Positions 1 to 10,853 of a stretch of DNA of 64,000 nucleotides are shown piece after piece. The stretch is from Bombardia bombarda (Eukaryota > Ascomycota > Sordariomycetes > Sordariales > Lasiosphaeriaceae): NCBI GenBank assembly GCA_030512295.1, contig JAULSR010000003.1, positions 1,364,001 through 1,428,000 on the forward strand. The letters are read 5' to 3'. The stretch's first letter is position 1; the number at the start of each line of letters is the position of its first letter. The position numbers and the translations under genes were made by a program. The notes under the pieces were generated by a model that saw only the letters and a program-made list of their open reading frames with translations, had not been told where the DNA came from and made no database searches.

Positions 1-192
1 ACCTGGTCTGCGTGTCTTGGTTTGCCTTGTCATCCCACACTGTCGTTGTGTACTATCAGAGCATGCACTCTTCCATAGCTTTTCCTACATCTGAGCTCAT
101 AACCGAAAGGCCTACAGCAGTATGTTATGCTATCATCTCATCAAAACAACATACGCATAGCCACCTCAAGTATCTCATCACCACCCTTTCCC

Positions 193-408
193 TCAACCAA
201 TACCCCCAGCGCCGTACAAAGAGCATCCCTCCCCATCCCTCCCCATCTTTCCAAACTGAGAAAGTTCAACACACATCATCTCAGACATACGCTCTTCACC
301 GGTCAGAATCCTGGCTTCCACCCTTTCTGCAGTCAATCGAAGCTCACGCAGGTAGTCGTCCGACACTTGTGACCAGGGTTCGTCGTTGTGGGTGGCAGTG
401 TTGTACAT
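193..408 (-). CDS. possible small protein or 3' terminal exon, unknown function
   Basis: An open frame on the minus strand with an internal ATG at 408 would give 71 residues. It has a charged, helix-like middle (Trp-Ser-Gln then many Glu/Arg/Leu) and a Gly-rich end. The frame stays open upstream to about 465, where a CTGAC-like branch site and a CAG acceptor occur, so this may be the last exon of a spliced gene instead of a complete gene. I found no convincing donor upstream and recognise no family. Confidence 0.28.
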   Translation of the reverse strand: MYNTATHNDEPWSQVSDDYLRELRLTAERVEARILTGEERMSEMMCVELSQFGKMGRDGEGCSLYGAGGIG

Positions 409-817
409 CCAGGGCAGGGATATCTCGCACAATCGGGTGTAACTGACACTTGAGGTTATGCAGGTTCCTGCTGCTCAATTATTGGGTTTTCGTCAGCAAG
501 AAATGCCTTGGAATTCGGGGTGGGAAGCACAGACTTGGTGAAACATGGTGCATGTGGATTGCCGGGTAAACTAGCGAATAAAGGGGCCAGAATAGGGGTC
601 AGGGGTAAAAGGTGGGTCGCGTTTTACACACACTCTTTGTCCATTTCTTATCCTCATTGTACAACGCCCATCTACTCCTGCCTGCATGTTCTTTCAAACT
701 TACTTACACCACCCATTAAGTCTTTGACGTTGCGTCGTTGGCACCGGAAATCTGGACAAAATAGACTCACGAAGATAATAAAATCACTGGAGCAGAGTGG
801 CAAAATGTAAAAGATAA
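409..817. other. intergenic, no gene seen
   Basis: No supported gene. The short plus-strand frame at 508-810 has no recognisable domain. Confidence 0.5.
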
Positions 818-912
818 TGCCCAATAACAGGATTGAACTGTTGACCTTCGCATGACTTGATAGAATCAGGATTCTATTAGTACGACGCTCTAACCAGCTG
901 AGCTAATCGGGC
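818..912 (-). tRNA. tRNA-Ile(AAT) with intron
   Basis: Read on the minus strand, the acceptor arms GCCCGAT and ATTGGGC pair, with A as discriminator base. The D arm (AGCTCAGCTGGTTAGAGC), the anticodon stem TCGTA/TGCGA and the T arm with GTTCAATCC are all present. The loop reads CTAATA, then A after a 21-nt intron, placing the intron one base 3' of anticodon AAT, the standard eukaryotic position. The 95 nt equal a 74-nt mature tRNA plus the intron. A truncated relative lies at 44679-44716. Confidence 0.93.
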
Positions 913-1097
913 TTTCTGATTGGATTCGATGGAAAAGTCAAGCCGAATTGTGGGCTGCATTCGACCGAGAGAATACCCGGTCCAAGTCGATTGATTCACG
1001 TCCTGTCACAATGATCCACTCCCCCCCCCCCCCGGGCCCATGCATCTATTCGTGATTTCATGATTTCATTCAACCCCCATCACACATCTACAACCAC

Positions 1098-1601
1098 TCA
1101 CTTCCAAGTCACCCTCCTCTCAATCTTTTCAATACCCCCCTCCCCCACCAGCCTCAGATTAACCCCCATCTTGTGCTCCGGCCCCACGCGCTCGCCCTTC
1201 TCTCTCCACCAGTGCGTCAAGACACCGCAGACTCCACACCGATTGAACGAGATGTCCCCTTTTGCGCCCTCGTCGCGGTTGGGGTAGCTGTCTTCACGGC
1301 GGATGTAGCTATCGATACCGTTTGTGGCGATGATGTGTTTTGCTTCCGTGCCCTCAATGACTACCCCGCCAACACCCTTGACTTCAACGTCGCCCCGGAT
1401 GTAGTACCCCCACAACGCGCCGTATCGGTAGCATAGGCTGCAGCGGCATTCATTGATGCGTTCTGGCTTGTGTGGCAATGTAATTAAGATGCTGCCGCAG
1501 TGGCATGTTGCTGTGAGCCATGGTTGTGGCGGGCAGGTGTCTGAACTTGACCCCTCTTTGGGCTGGCTGTTGTTGTCGCTGTTCTCTGCTGCGGGGTCCA
1601 T
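1098..1601 (-). CDS. GFA-domain (CENP-V/GFA family) zinc protein
   Basis: This 167-aa single-exon protein has the Cys pattern of the GFA/CENP-V fold: TCHCGS (Cys33, Cys35), a cluster with Cys52, Cys54 and Cys57 in CRCSLCYRYG, and RCGVCG (Cys122, Cys125) followed by THWW. These residues bind two zinc ions in the family; the name comes from glutathione-dependent formaldehyde-activating enzyme. Most fungal members have no proven substrate, so a role in thiol or aldehyde detoxification is only an inference. The first ~28 residues are a polar, low-complexity tail. The start is the first ATG; the frame is open a little further upstream without another ATG. Confidence 0.85.
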   Translation of the reverse strand: MDPAAENSDNNSQPKEGSSSDTCPPQPWLTATCHCGSILITLPHKPERINECRCSLCYRYGALWGYYIRGDVEVKGVGGVVIEGTEAKHIIATNGIDSYIRREDSYPNRDEGAKGDISFNRCGVCGVLTHWWREKGERVGPEHKMGVNLRLVGEGGIEKIERRVTWK

Positions 1602-2337
1602 GTCGTTTGCTGGGTTGGGGTTCTTTGGGAGGGATGATGATATCGGGGTGGGTTGTAAGCTATGCTGAGCGTTAAATATGGACGGGATACCGGTGTTCTG
1701 TAAAGGTTATCGCTTGTGGCGTGTTGGCTCTGAAAAAGAAATTTATGATGTTTGTGGACGGTAAAGTAGGCAACTTGGGTCACTGCGATTGATGCCTGTT
1801 GCAAATTACAGGGGGTTCTGTGCTAGCCCTATTTGCTGTCCCCCATAGATGCGATCAAGATCTGGATCTACGCATCTCTGACCCTAGCGACCCGACTTGA
1901 GCAACTCTTTTTGTCAGTATGAGATAAGAATACCCTCATAACGTTGGCAGGTCCAGCAGCCAGTGACAACCGTTCTTATTAAATATTAAATGTAGATGGT
2001 AAATATCTGCGCAGTGTAACTAAAGAACAAGTGCGTCATCTCTCAGCCACTGACTGCTCTCGGCCTCGAAAAGTTGATCTCAACCGAATAAGATGGAGCT
2101 CTGATACCCGACTCCAGTTCTCGACCCCTCTCCTCGCTGATGATCTCCTCGCTCATCACGATAACTCAGTCGTCTTGAGAATCCAGCTCGTTCTCTTCTG
2201 CTCCGTCTCTGTGTCTTCGGGATTCTCTGATCCTGTGACCGGGTGCACACCAGGCGTCTCTCCTCGTGTCCTGTCATCTCTCAACCCATAATAATTCCCC
2301 GGAGCTGCATACGCCCATACGGCAGTCGATTGCAACT
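1602..2337. other. intergenic, no gene seen
   Basis: 5' flank of the GFA gene and 3' flank of the receptor-like gene. No RNA gene or conserved frame is visible. Confidence 0.5.
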
Positions 2338-3473
2338 TTACTCGACACTGTGGGGTGCCTGATCGCCCACGGTCAAGCTGCGTGCAACGCTTCGGGAGGC
2401 TTCTTTGAGCATGAGACGCAGATACGGGATTGAGGCCGCCATAATAATGACCGCCGCTTCCAGAAGCATCCAGAGAACCATTCTAGCCATTGACCCTGTC
2501 ATAAACGGAGGTCAGTAAAGATGCCAGCAGATCCCGTTGTATGATAGATCAAAAACCAGCGAACGCACAAGAAGCGTCAGGGGACAAGATGGCCGAAACA
2601 AGGCTACAAGTCTTGATTGCCGCTGCAACGGTGGAACTAAAAATTCGCAGGTTAACATCGACACTGCTTCATAACAGGAAGTGGGTAGGCAGTAGAACAC
2701 ACATGATACCCAGCCCAAACACAACAACAAGCCCAATCTTCTCCTCTATTCTCATTTGCGTTCGCCAGATCAAGTACCATGATATGATGACCACTACAAA
2801 GTTCATGGCCCCCGACCAGCCTATGACGCAACACCGATTAGCCGAGCACACTCTTCAACACCAAAGACCGAAAAAGGGTGTGTGAAAAACTCACCAGAAG
2901 TAAAAGCAGAAAAGGTGGCCAGGGTGTCCAAGTCCCAGCATTCCCCTGGAATAGTTGGATCTGCGCGCCTCGTGATTGGTGTACAAGCTGTAAAGACAAA
3001 TATACTGGAGAGCCACTTGGTGAACTGGACAGACAGAATGATGAACCATATCAATGCCTTCTCCCACGGCTTGGACGTGAACCGAAGAACGGAAAGGGCG
3101 ACCGAAGTCTGAGCAAAGCCGATGCAGATGGCGTTGAGACTCTCCTCTACTGCTATTAGTATTGTAGTCATCTCTCTGTCGGCTTGGGATACGTATTCAT
3201 TATGTTCACCGAATTGGTATCTCGTCGCGGCAATGGTCAAGCCTGCTGAAGCAAGCAGAAGAACCTATAATCGATGAGCCATAAGACTGATGTAATAAGC
3301 ACCTAAAGAGGATAGGCATGGCCTACCCAGGAAAACGCCAGGATGTAGTCAGCCCACTCAAACTTTCTGCCGTACCTGACTTTGCAGCAGAAACGGAGGA
3401 GCATAAACAGTAGGGAAAGAAACGTGAAACTAATGGAGCAGGATACCAACGTTTTTGCCCTGGACTCATCCAT
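2338..3473 (-). CDS. PTH11-like / fungal rhodopsin-domain integral membrane protein
   Basis: I read five exons: 3473-3327, 3264-2895, 2820-2703, 2636-2569 and 2495-2338, giving 286 aa. Introns are 62, 74, 66 and 73 nt; donors include GTGAGT, GTGTGT and GTGCGT, all end in AG, and phases agree at each join. The protein has several hydrophobic helices: one near the start followed by Arg-Phe and EWADYILAFSW, later a helix ending at a Trp near a Cys-Thr-Pro segment, then VVVIISWYLIWRTQM with EKIG, and a last helix VLWMLLEAAVIIMAASIP. This order matches the fungal rhodopsin-like domain of PTH11-type putative GPCRs, some of which sense host or surface cues. At 286 aa it is short, with only a brief cytoplasmic tail. 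The ligand is unknown. Confidence 0.78.
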
Positions 3474-4493
3474 GACGCTTAAAGGGAGTATGAGCAGAGG
3501 GTACAGTGGTATTAAGGAACGTCGAGCGCCGTAACGAAGCTGCGAACAAAAATAGAAGATGCGCCAGACTGCTTGCTTGGGTAAAATGACAGCGCTCCCA
3601 GGACAAGCAAGCTATGCGCATCGGCAACATTGAACTAGCAAGAGACTCACTGCCAATTCCAGCGCTGCGTCATAAATATGCCGAGAAAACTTCCATCTCC
3701 GAAGGCCTTGCCCCCTTTACCATCGATCCCCGCTAATGAGCCTTTCCTTCGAATAAATGTAAAAGCCGTCACATATCTCGCGTCGGTAATACAACCAAGC
3801 TGCGGCCAATGGTGCTGCATTGCAAAAGGACCCAGGTGTCATCAACAGCATCTTCCGCACGTATGTGAAGATCAGATCGTTTGACCTTTGTCGAGGCCGA
3901 CCACTGGGCGTTAGAAGTCCAAGAAGTAAGCATTCCTCGTCAAGTAATGCTGGGGAGCAGCACACTGCCACTCGTCGACCTGTTAAGGGAAAGACAAATA
4001 TCCGAAGTCCGTCTGAAAAATCCTTGCCTTTGTGAATCGGCCGGCTGGATTCCATTCGAGCGCGTGTCTCCGCCAACGGAGCCGACTACCATACCACGGC
4101 CCCGGGTTCCATCCTAGGTAAATATAGATTGTGGTCAATAGCGGCCCTGGCGTTACACGAAGCCAGGGGAACAGGGGATTGGACCCAATTGCACCCGGCA
4201 GATTCCCCGCACATCGTCATCGCGACCCCGCCAAAGCTCTCTGAAACAGGGGTCTCGTCAACCAGCCCCTGGCGGGGGAAATGGGTGACAAAGGCAGCCC
4301 TATAGTCCGAGATGGTCACTAACCTCTCCCTGGGCAACCAACACAGCCAGTACAACACAGCAAGAACGAAAGAAACAACCAAGACCAGACAGAACAACAT
4401 AGCGAAAACAAAAACGACACAGCAGAGGAAAAAATACCACAAGAAAGACAAAAGAAACAACTTGCCACAACCCACAACAAACCAACACCCACC
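3474..4493. other. intergenic between divergent genes
   Basis: About 1 kb between the starts of the receptor-like gene (minus) and the severin gene (plus), so it should carry both promoters. The last 130 bases before 4494 are A/C-rich, as in many fungal 5' leaders. No gene is supported here. Confidence 0.5.
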
Positions 4494-5685
4494 ATGCCCC
4501 CCACGCCGGCCTCGTCCACCCCAAACAATACAACCTCAAAGACAGCAACGTCGAGCTCGTCAACACCGCCCTCGACCACAACCTCAAACACACCTCCGCC
4601 CTGACCGAACCCGCCTGGAACGACAACCACGTCGGCGTCGACCCCGGCCTCTTCGTCTGGCGCATCGAGGACTTTGCCGTCGTCCCCGTGCCACCCCCGC
4701 AACACGGCCACTTCTTCGACGGCGACAGCTATATCATCCTGCACTCGCGCAAAGTCGGCCCCAAGGATGCACCGAAACTGATCCACGACATCTTCTTCTA
4801 CCTCGGCGCCGCGACATCCCAAGACGAAGCCGGCACGGCGGCGTACAAGACCGTTGAGCTGGACGAGTTTCTAGGGGGCAAGGCGACGCAGCATCGCGAG
4901 GTGCAGGCGGGGTTGAGTGAGGAGTTTGTGGGGTTGTTTTCGCGGATTATGATAAGGCATGGGGGCGTGGCGTCGGGGTTTAGGCATGTGGAGGAGGTAG
5001 GGGGTAAGGGAGAGGAGGGGGTGACGATGTTGCTGAGGGTGTTCAAGCACGAGCGGGGAGGAGCGGTGGTGGTGCACGAGGTCGAGCCAACCTGGCGGAG
5101 TCTGGATGAGGAGGATGTGTTTATTCTGGACAAGGGCGACAAGATCTGGGTGTGGCAGGGGCGGGGGTGCTCGCCGATGGAGAAGGCCAAGGCGGCGCAG
5201 GTGGTGCATGATATGGTGCTGGCGAAGCATGTCGAGGTTGAGGTGCTGGCGCAGAGTGAGGGGCGGGCGGGGTGGTGGTGAGGTTGTTGGGCGGGGATGG
5301 TGATGTGGAGGAGGGGTTTCATGCTGCGAGGCCGAGTGTGGGCGCGAGTGGTGAGAATCCGCGCCCGCGTAGGCTTTTCAGGCTGAGCGATGCGTCGGGG
5401 GAGGTGAGGTTGGACTTGGTCAGGGATGGAGGGGAGTCGATCTCGCTGGGGGATTTGGATGGGGATGATATCTTTCTGTTTGATGATGCGGGTAAGGCGG
5501 TTTGGGTGTGGCAGGGCGAGGGGGCGAGCAGGGCTGAGAGGGCGGTCTGGCTGAGGGTTGCGCAGTCGTACTTGCGGACGTTACAGGGTGAGGGTGGTGA
5601 TGACGATGCATATCTCACGCCGATTGCGCAGGTGCATCAGGGGAGTGAGAGTGCTGCGTTTCTTAAGGCGGTTCAAGTGTCATGA
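4494..5685 (+). pseudogene. severin/gelsolin-family actin-severing protein, interrupted by two -1 frameshifts
   Basis: Family members cap and sever actin filaments in a calcium-dependent way. The protein similarity is continuous but uses three frames. The ATG at 4494 is in one frame; the next residues (DSNVELVNTALDH, then GLFVWRIEDF and FFDGDSYIILH of gelsolin repeat 1) are in the second frame to about 5268; and VVVRLLGG, RPRRLFRLSDASG and VWVWQGEGASRAE (later repeats) are in the third to the stop at 5685. The first shift falls in a run of six C at 4497-4502, the second in four G at 5269-5272. One more base in each run restores an open frame of about 397 codons, the normal length for fungal severins. 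No in-frame ATG precedes the first break. I think sequence error is more likely than a dead gene; as written it is broken. Confidence 0.85.
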
Positions 5686-6214
5686 TAATCTTGGCCATTT
5701 TTGCTATCATTTCGCGGCGTTGGCAGGACGCAAGCTGTCGCTGCGTCGGAAGCTTGACGTGGTGGTTCGGTTACGCGGGGTCGCGTCTGTTAGCTGGCTG
5801 GTAGTCAGTGAGTATCTAGCCCAGAATCACGTTAGTGAATATTACTAGTTTACATCAAGATTACTATCTAACATTGAGTGTATGTACTTTGGTACTGCAT
5901 GTCCATAAGCCCCTGCGTCTGCACCTTCCCCCCTTGCTTCGGGCAGGAACGCTGGTGCAACGGCCGTACCACCCGCGCTCAGCACGTGAACCTTCGCACT
6001 CCCTAAACTCCAGCATCAAATGACTTCCTGAGCCATCCCTTTCTTTCCTTCTTTCCTTTAAAACCGCCCTATGCAATACCAATACTATGCCAGCCATGCC
6101 ACGCCCGCTGTTGAACCCGGAAAACACCATGCGGTTGAACGCCACGCCACTACATTTATTCCATCACCATCGCGTCGCGACTCCCAACTATCCACATCCG
6201 TGCCTCCTCCCTCT
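5686..6214. other. convergent intergenic region
   Basis: 3' flanks of the severin gene (plus) and the MetE-like gene (minus). Nothing else seen. Confidence 0.5.
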
Positions 6215-7372
6215 TTATACGGACAAATCATCCCCCCAAACCTCCTTCGCAATCTCCACCTCCAGCCTCACCTTCGCCCACTGCTCCTCCTCGCTCAAAT
6301 CATTCCCCTCCGCCGTAGAACTAAACCCGCACTGATGCGACAGACACAGCTGGTCCAGCCCGCCCACGCAATACCCCGCCGCCTCATTCAACCTCCGCTT
6401 CACCACCTCCTTGTCATCCAACTCCGCCTTCTTGCTCGACATGACCCCCAACACGACCGTCTTGCCCGCGGGCAAATGCCGCAGCGGCGCGAAATCCCCC
6501 GAGCGCTCGTCGTCATATTCGAGGAAATAGACATCGACGTCCAGCTCCTTGAAGAGCACTTCCGCTACAGGCTCGTAGCCGCCTTCGGCAAACCACTGCG
6601 ACCGGAAGTTGCCCCGGCACAAGTGGATGCCGACGATTAGGTCGGAGGGGCGGTTGGCGATGGCGGCGTTGATGAGCGCGGCGTATTGTTTGGTCAGGGA
6701 TTGGGGGTCGGAGACGCCGTGGCGCGTGGCCGCCTCGGCGCGCATGCCCGCGTCGCAGAGGTAGGCGAGGTTGGTGTCGTCGAGCTGGAGGAAGCGGCAG
6801 CCGGCGGCGTAGAGGTCTGCGATCTCGGCCTGGTAGACCTTGACGAGGTCCTCGAAGAAGGGCTCGAGGGTGGGGTAGGCGGTGGTGCTGATGGACTCGC
6901 GGCCGCCGCGGAAGTGCACCATTGTCGGGCTGGGGATGCAGACTTTTGTCGTGATGGGCTTGGTATCCTGCTTGGTGGCGGATGCGACTTGCGATGAGAC
7001 AAAGTTGAAATCGTCGACCTGGATGGCATTGGGGTGGCCGAGCTTGTCGACGACGACGATGCGCGGCGGGGAGAAGCCCTCGTGCGAGGAGACGTTGGTG
7101 GACGCCAGGCTGCCCTGGCGCTCGACGCCGGCGAAATACTGGAGGAAGTCGATGTGGAAATAGGCGCGGCGGAACTCGCCGTCGGTGATGGACTGCAGGC
7201 CGGCGGAGATCTGATTCTGGACGACGCTGGCGATGTGGGTGTCTTCGATAGCGTGGAGGGCTGAGAGGGTGAGGTCCTTGCGGTCGACTTGCTCGCGCGC
7301 GGCGAGGATTTCTTTAGGCCGGAGGAAGGAGCCGACGTGGTCGGCGCGGTAGACGCCGGCGGGGAGAGGCAT
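6215..7372 (-). CDS. cobalamin-independent methionine synthase-like (MetE C-terminal domain) protein
   Basis: A single exon of 385 aa covers the catalytic barrel of the MetE family without the N-terminal half, as in stand-alone archaeal and YxjG/YxjH-type members. The start has the RADHVGSFLRP motif. Expected zinc ligands are visible: His250 and Cys252 in HLCRGN, Glu285 in FLEYD, and Cys348 in HQCGFSS. RFLQLDD (about 193-199) lines the substrate site in the family. The likely reaction is methyl transfer to a thiol such as homocysteine, but for the short form the methyl donor and true substrate are uncertain; the normal fungal methionine synthase is about 760 aa. Codon use is strongly GC3-rich. 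Confidence 0.82.
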   Translation of the reverse strand: MPLPAGVYRADHVGSFLRPKEILAAREQVDRKDLTLSALHAIEDTHIASVVQNQISAGLQSITDGEFRRAYFHIDFLQYFAGVERQGSLASTNVSSHEGFSPPRIVVVDKLGHPNAIQVDDFNFVSSQVASATKQDTKPITTKVCIPSPTMVHFRGGRESISTTAYPTLEPFFEDLVKVYQAEIADLYAAGCRFLQLDDTNLAYLCDAGMRAEAATRHGVSDPQSLTKQYAALINAAIANRPSDLIVGIHLCRGNFRSQWFAEGGYEPVAEVLFKELDVDVYFLEYDDERSGDFAPLRHLPAGKTVVLGVMSSKKAELDDKEVVKRRLNEAAGYCVGGLDQLCLSHQCGFSSTAEGNDLSEEEQWAKVRLEVEIAKEVWGDDLSV

Positions 7373-8990
7373 GGTGATTTTGGGGGGTTGTGAGCTGTGG
7401 GGAACGGCGGGAGATACGGGGTGATCGTGGTGATGGAGTGAGGTTGGAGGTTACGGTCAGGTCTCTGTGGTCACGGTCACAGTCACACACCTACTTCAAT
7501 CTTGCAATATATACAGCACACGGGATGGGTATCGATTGGGGTGCCCGCGTGGCTATATGTATGCCTACCCACCTACCTGGCCAGCGCAGGTATGGATATG
7601 GTGGTGGGTTGGGCTGGGTGGGAGAACCGGCACAAACCCACCCGCCGACCCAGCTGTGGTCCACAATCCCCATCATAGACTTTGTGTTTTTCTCCCTCCC
7701 ACCGGTCTCGAACCAACCGATCGGGAATCCGCCCTCTTTTTTTTTTGTCAGTTGTTACCCATACCGGCATCCGGCAATGCTTCCGCCAAGACACTCGCAG
7801 CAAGGCTTGCCGTGTCAGCTCTCCTCGCCATGAAAGACTATGCGGGGTAGGTAGGGAGCAGCAGGAGAGACAAAGCCATTACCGGGGGAAAATATTTGTT
7901 CCCCGCTCGCCTTGAAGGTCTCTCGGCTGATGATAGCTTGTCGCCGGAGAGTGGCTCGATGGGCACTGCCGAACATTGTTGTCGTTGGGGCCAAGCGGCC
8001 ATGTTACAGAAGGATTCTAGGTGGGGTGGGAGAAATGCTTCTTTTTTGTAGCTCGGTTCGGGGTGGGGTTCCGAGTGGACGTTTTCTGCTACGAGCGCAT
8101 TCGCCAATTGGGAATGCCTGTCGCGTTATTTACGGCAGTTGGTTTGTCCTTTGTGTTAGACCCTTCTTTTTGGTTTGCCCCTTTTCTATTGTGGTCAGTT
8201 TGGTTTTCTTTTTATTGTCAGTTTGCTCGGCCTTGCTTTCGGGGACTAAGAAGCTGTGCGATTGTCGCACAATGCTTGTTCTCAGCAGCTTCACCATCAA
8301 TGCCAATCTGCTCGTTTATCCTACCTGTTGATCGGCCATCTCCCTCACACGGGGCTACAACACCTATAACACCTCGGCGCCGGGATGTGTGCGGAACATT
8401 CGGTCTTTTGTGCCATTTCTACAGTATTCTTGTCTAACGTGCGGCACAAGGCGGTGAGGTTGTTGCTGGTTGTCATACATGAGTCGGTATCGTGGGGGTT
8501 TATGTCCCAAGACATAGCAAAAGTTCCTGTGATTCGGCCGAGACCGGTCGTGGATCGCGACCGGCAGTTCATTTATTTCTGAATCAGGAGAAGGAGATCG
8601 GATCCGAGTGGATCAGTAGCGTAAGCCACAAAGTTATGGGCTAAAGTTATAGGCCAAGTGCCAGGTCGCAGATCACAAACAGTGGGGGCGTACACACTAC
8701 ACACAAGGATGGACTCTCGCTCGGTTTTAAAGTTTTTGTCAGGTCATGTATATTAAGGGTATTTACAGTTTGGTCCATGACCAGTTGGTTTTGGTGTACA
8801 AGCGCAGGAAAAAAAAAAGACAAAGCCCACCCGCCAATCATCCAATCATCTCAATCCATCTCTTTTCTTTATGTAGGTTATATTTGTGTACGATAGATGT
8901 ACTCAGATACTCCAGTAGGGTATTTCCTATATTCGACGCCTGGAAAGATTGGTGTTGTGGAAAGGAGCGCGTTGAGACAAGGGAAGCCGC
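7373..8990. other. intergenic, no gene seen
   Basis: About 1.6 kb upstream of the MetE-like gene and downstream of the hexose transporter. It has short pyrimidine tracts and a T run near 7739-7747. I see no gene or structural RNA. Confidence 0.5.
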
Positions 8991-10853
8991 TTAAACAGCA
9001 GACTTCTCGGTGTCGTTGTGGGCGTAGGTGTCGTGGCTAATCTCGCCGCCAGCGAAAGTGGAATGGGGCTTCCACTTGGCCGAGGTGCGGGGGTAGTCTC
9101 CTCCATCATCTTGTCGACCTGCTCCAGGGACAAACCCTTGGTCTCGGGGACTAGGAAGTAAGTGTAGATGAAGGCGAAAGTGCAGAGACCGCCCCAGACA
9201 AAGAAGACGGACGACTTGAGGTTGCCGCGGTTCTCGCCGACCATGTAGGGGGTGATGACGGCAATGATGGTGTTCCAGAGCCAGTTGGAGGCGGTGGACA
9301 GAGCAACACCGCGAGAGCGGATGGGCAGGGGGAAGATCTCGCCGATGAGAATCCAGGCGCCGGGGCCCCAGGTGGAGGCGAAGAAGAAGATGAAAATGCA
9401 GATGAAGGAGATCTGGGCGTTGACGGCCGAGATGTTGTCGGCGAGGGTGGCGTTGGGGTCGGCAGCGGTCGGGGCCGGGTGGCTCTTGTTGAAGCCGACG
9501 GTGACACCGATGATGGCGACGAGGAACTGGCAGATCAACATGCCGAGGGCGCCCCAGAGGAGGATGGTGCGGCGCCCGAACTTCTCAACGGTCCAGAAGG
9601 AGATGGGGGTCGAGACGACGTTGATGACGGTAAAGATCATGGAGATGACGAAGCTGTTCTCGATGGCGCCGGTCGACTTAAGGAAGGGGGTCGAGTAGTA
9701 AAAGATGAAGTTGACACCGGTCCTGGAGAGAAGAGAAATGGTTAGGTTGGTTCTACGAATTGAGGGGTGTTATTAAAAGATTATGGGTGGGGGAGCTTAC
9801 CATTGCTGCATCATCTGCAGGGAGGTTCCGAGAATGGTCTTGCGCAGGTTGGAGTTGGCCTTCCAGACGGAGCCCTTGAAGCAGTTGGCCCAGCTGCCGA
9901 ACCAGGTGGTGGAGGGGATGAGCTGACGCTCGTACTCCTCGTTGGCGACGATCTCAGCAAGCTCGACCTGGATGTACTCGGAGTCCTTGGGCTGGCCGCG
10001 CAGGCGGGACAGGGCCTCGGCAGCGCGGGGAAGATATCCCTTCTTGACGAAGTAGCGGGGCGAGTCGGGTAGCATCATGAGACCACCGGCGAGGATGATG
10101 GCCCAGAGGAATTGGATGGCGATGGGGATGCGGAAGACGCCGGTGTCGTTTCTGTTCTGCGAGGCATAGACGACGCACGAGGCAAGCATGATACCGATGG
10201 TGATGCAGAACTGGTAACCGCCGACGAGGGCGCCACGGACCTTGCGGGGGCACTAGAGGTTGAGGATGATGGTTAGTTGAGTGCTCCAATTGGACGTCAC
10301 TGTTGTTGTTGTTGTTGTTGTTGTTGTTGCTGATGTTCACGCCATAAACACTTACAATCTCAGACATGTACAGGATGACAATGGCAGACTCGAAGCCGAC
10401 ACCGAAACCGGCAATCAGACGGCCGGCAACAATAGAACCGATCGGGTCGCCAGTGCCGGTGATCATTTGGATGATCACTCCGATGAGGTAGATGAGACAG
10501 CCGAGAATAACAGTCCACTTGCGTCCAATCCAGTCGGCGACATCGCCGGCAATCAGAGCTCCGAAGAAGGTACCGCAAGACAGGATAGAGACGATGAGCG
10601 AGGTGTGAGATTCCGAGAGGTCCTTGACGCCGACACCCTCAACAGCCTCGATGAAGAGCTTGGAGCCGAGGACACCGTTGATGTAACCGGAGTCGTAACC
10701 GAAGAAGATACCACCGAAGGACGCGAAGGCGCAGATCATGTAGGCCTTCCAGGTGACGGGGGCCTCGATGCGCTCGACATCCTGGGTGGTGGCGAGGCCG
10801 ACGTGAGACGCCGACGGGAGCGACGTCTCCTTCTCGTGTGTTGACGAAGACAT
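8991..10853 (-). CDS. MFS hexose/sugar transporter (HXT-like), C-terminal frameshift
   Basis: Three exons, 10853-10356, 10252-9801 and 9722-8991, with introns of 103 and 78 nt. The protein has about 12 membrane helices and the sugar-porter signatures: FGYDSGYINGVLG in helix 1, DWIGRKW in loop 2-3, GRLIAGFGVG in helix 4, LPDSPRYFVKKG before the central loop, MMQQWTGVNFIFYY in helix 7, EKFGRR in loop 8-9, and LVPETKGLSLEQVD after helix 12. It should import glucose or related hexoses across the plasma membrane with protons. After MMEETTP the frame is lost at a run of five G at 9089-9093; one extra base there gives a tail ending at the TAA at 8991 and a total of about 560 aa. Without it the frame runs on to 8927 with a Thr/Pro/Ser-rich tail. 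Confidence 0.9.
9089..9093 (-). other. frameshift site in transporter tail
   Basis: Five G on the plus strand (five C in the gene). With six, the frame continues as TSAKWKPHSTF and ends at 8991, a plausible hydrophilic C-terminus; with five, translation goes out of frame. Confidence 0.7.
10296..10331. repeat. GTT trinucleotide microsatellite inside an intron
   Basis: About ten TTG/GTT units in the first intron (10253-10355) of the hexose transporter. It sits between the donor at 10355 and the acceptor at 10253, so length changes would not alter the protein. Confidence 0.85.

Noticed and set aside
1019..1033. Run of about 13 C as a possible regulatory or telomere-like element
   Set aside because: Simple homopolymer with no repeat structure; length may itself be unreliable.
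3717..4076. 119-codon minus-strand frame between receptor and severin genes
   Set aside because: No motif and no splice link to the receptor gene, whose start is clear at 3473.
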